Of a stretch of DNA of 43,552 nt, positions 43,109 through 43,552 are shown one piece after another. The DNA comes from Bacillota bacterium (GTDB lineage Bacteria > Bacillota > Clostridia > Oscillospirales > Ruminococcaceae), in assembly GCA_023418925.1 (NCBI GenBank), contig JAEZYS010000008.1, positions 1-43,552 of the forward strand. The letters are read 5' to 3'. The position numbers and the translations under genes are program-made. The notes beneath the pieces are model-generated. The model was given only the letters and a program-made list of their open reading frames with translations. It was not told where the DNA came from and ran no database searches. Position 1 is the first letter of the stretch. Each line of letters opens with the position of its first letter.

Positions 43109-43255
43109 TATTCTATAATTAAGTGTAATTGAATAGCTTCCTACAAATATGCAAAACTGAGAAGGCTTGTATACATATTAATCAGAGATTAGTATTATAA
43201 ATAACGTCCTAAAAAGCATCAGGAGGTGGTTTTTGATATTTTTTAAGAAAAAGTG
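43109..43255. other. AT-rich spacer with an inverted repeat
   Basis: No gene is seen. ATATTAATC (43175-43183) can pair with GATTAGTAT (43187-43195), one G-U, loop AGA. This could be an operator or hairpin but has no known match to me. An AGGAGGTGG near 43221 leads only into an eight-codon frame. Confidence 0.3.
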
Positions 43256-43284
43256 TTGACAAGAGTGGCTTTCGGTGCTATAAT
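43256..43284 (+). promoter_or_regulatory. Tandem promoter P1
   Basis: Perfect TTGACA (43256-43261), 17-base spacer and TATAAT (43279-43284). An A-rich stretch lies just upstream. It is the first of four consensus promoters in series pointing rightward out of the window. Confidence 0.9.
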
Positions 43285-43345
43285 AAAGAAACCGTCTTAG
43301 AGAACACTCTTCACGGTAACGGCTTAAAAAGTTAATCAAAAAGTA

Positions 43346-43374
43346 TTGACAAGCTTGATACAATGTGATATAAT
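43346..43374 (+). promoter_or_regulatory. Tandem promoter P2
   Basis: Perfect TTGACA (43346-43351), 17-base spacer and TATAAT (43369-43374) with the extended TGA before the -10. It begins exactly 90 bases after P1. Confidence 0.9.
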
Positions 43375-43435
43375 AGACAAGCTGTTAAAAGCCAAGTGAA
43401 TAAAAATTGAAAAAAAGAAAATTCAAAAAAAGGTA

Positions 43436-43464
43436 TTGACAAAGAGCGACTGAAGTGATATAAT
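43436..43464 (+). promoter_or_regulatory. Tandem promoter P3
   Basis: Perfect TTGACA (43436-43441), 17-base spacer and TATAAT (43459-43464) with extended TGA. It begins exactly 90 bases after P2. A strongly A-rich tract (43401-43431) upstream resembles an UP element. Confidence 0.9.
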
Positions 43465-43522
43465 ATAAAAGTTGCGTGTCAAACGGTTGAATAAAAGTTC
43501 AAAATTAATTTTTAAAAAACAC

Positions 43523-43551
43523 TTGACAAACACAAAATGTTATGATATAAT
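43523..43551 (+). promoter_or_regulatory. Tandem promoter P4
   Basis: Perfect TTGACA (43523-43528), 17-base spacer and TATAAT (43546-43551) with extended TGA, 87 bases after P3. The window ends one base later, so the gene served is not seen; an rRNA operon is the most likely client of such a stack. Confidence 0.9.
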
Positions 43552-43552
43552 A

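Noticed and set aside
1..43552. Insertion sequences, prophage genes, integrases or defense genes
   Set aside because: None is seen on either strand; the window is a coherent flagellar and chemotaxis cluster.

Overview
The window is an almost uninterrupted flagellar and chemotaxis supercluster from a low-GC Gram-positive bacterium, most likely an anaerobic member of class Clostridia. Evidence: AT-rich DNA, AGGAGG-type ribosome binding sites, a FliY-type switch protein, CheC and CheD, FliW-CsrA, the FlbD, TIGR02530 and YviE-like (DUF6470) proteins of Gram-positive flagellar operons, and no genes for the P- and L-rings of outer-membrane bacteria. I cannot name genus or species from sequence alone.

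Layout. 1-533 is non-coding, with hairpins and a probable housekeeping promoter. 534-24975 is a forward run of early and middle flagellar genes: flgB, flgC, fliE, fliF, fliG, fliH, fliI, fliJ, fliK, flgD, TIGR02530, flgE, flbD, motA, motB, fliM, fliY, cheY, fliO, fliP, fliQ, fliR, flhB, flhA, sigma-28, flgF, flgG. 25090-26197 is cheC-cheD, closed by a terminator. 26244-28308 is a reverse-strand pair: a FliK-like protein and a free-standing FlhB C-terminal-like protein. It is divergent from cheA, and the two promoters overlap at their -35 boxes. 28542-34139 is cheA, cheW, cheR, cheB and a second cheW, closed by a strong terminator. A consensus sigma-28 promoter then starts the late genes (34294-42916): flgM, flgN, flgK, flgL, DUF6470, fliW, csrA, fliD, fliS and a FliT-like gene. 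A tRNA-Arg(CCG) follows. The last 300 bases hold four perfect TTGACA-N17-TATAAT promoters about 90 bases apart, probably the front of an rRNA operon beyond the window.

How it works together. The first block builds the MS-ring, switch, export apparatus, rod, hook and stator. Sigma-28, encoded late in that block, is held by FlgM until the hook is finished, then transcribes the flgM operon, which makes the hook-filament junction, cap and chaperones. FliW and CsrA couple flagellin synthesis to secretion, but no flagellin gene lies in the window. CheA, two CheW, CheR, CheB, CheC, CheD, CheY and FliY form a Bacillus-type chemosensory circuit without CheV or receptors here. fliL, flhF and flhG are absent from places where many relatives carry them.

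Most notable: FlgK and FlgL share an inserted repeat module of solenoid-like sequence; CheA has two near-identical tandem P2 domains; FliY carries a FliM-type CheY-binding motif in its linker instead of at its N-terminus; CheB has a degenerate receiver pocket; FlgD has a long unexplained C-terminal extension; and several gene gaps hold strong inverted repeats that are not ordinary terminators.
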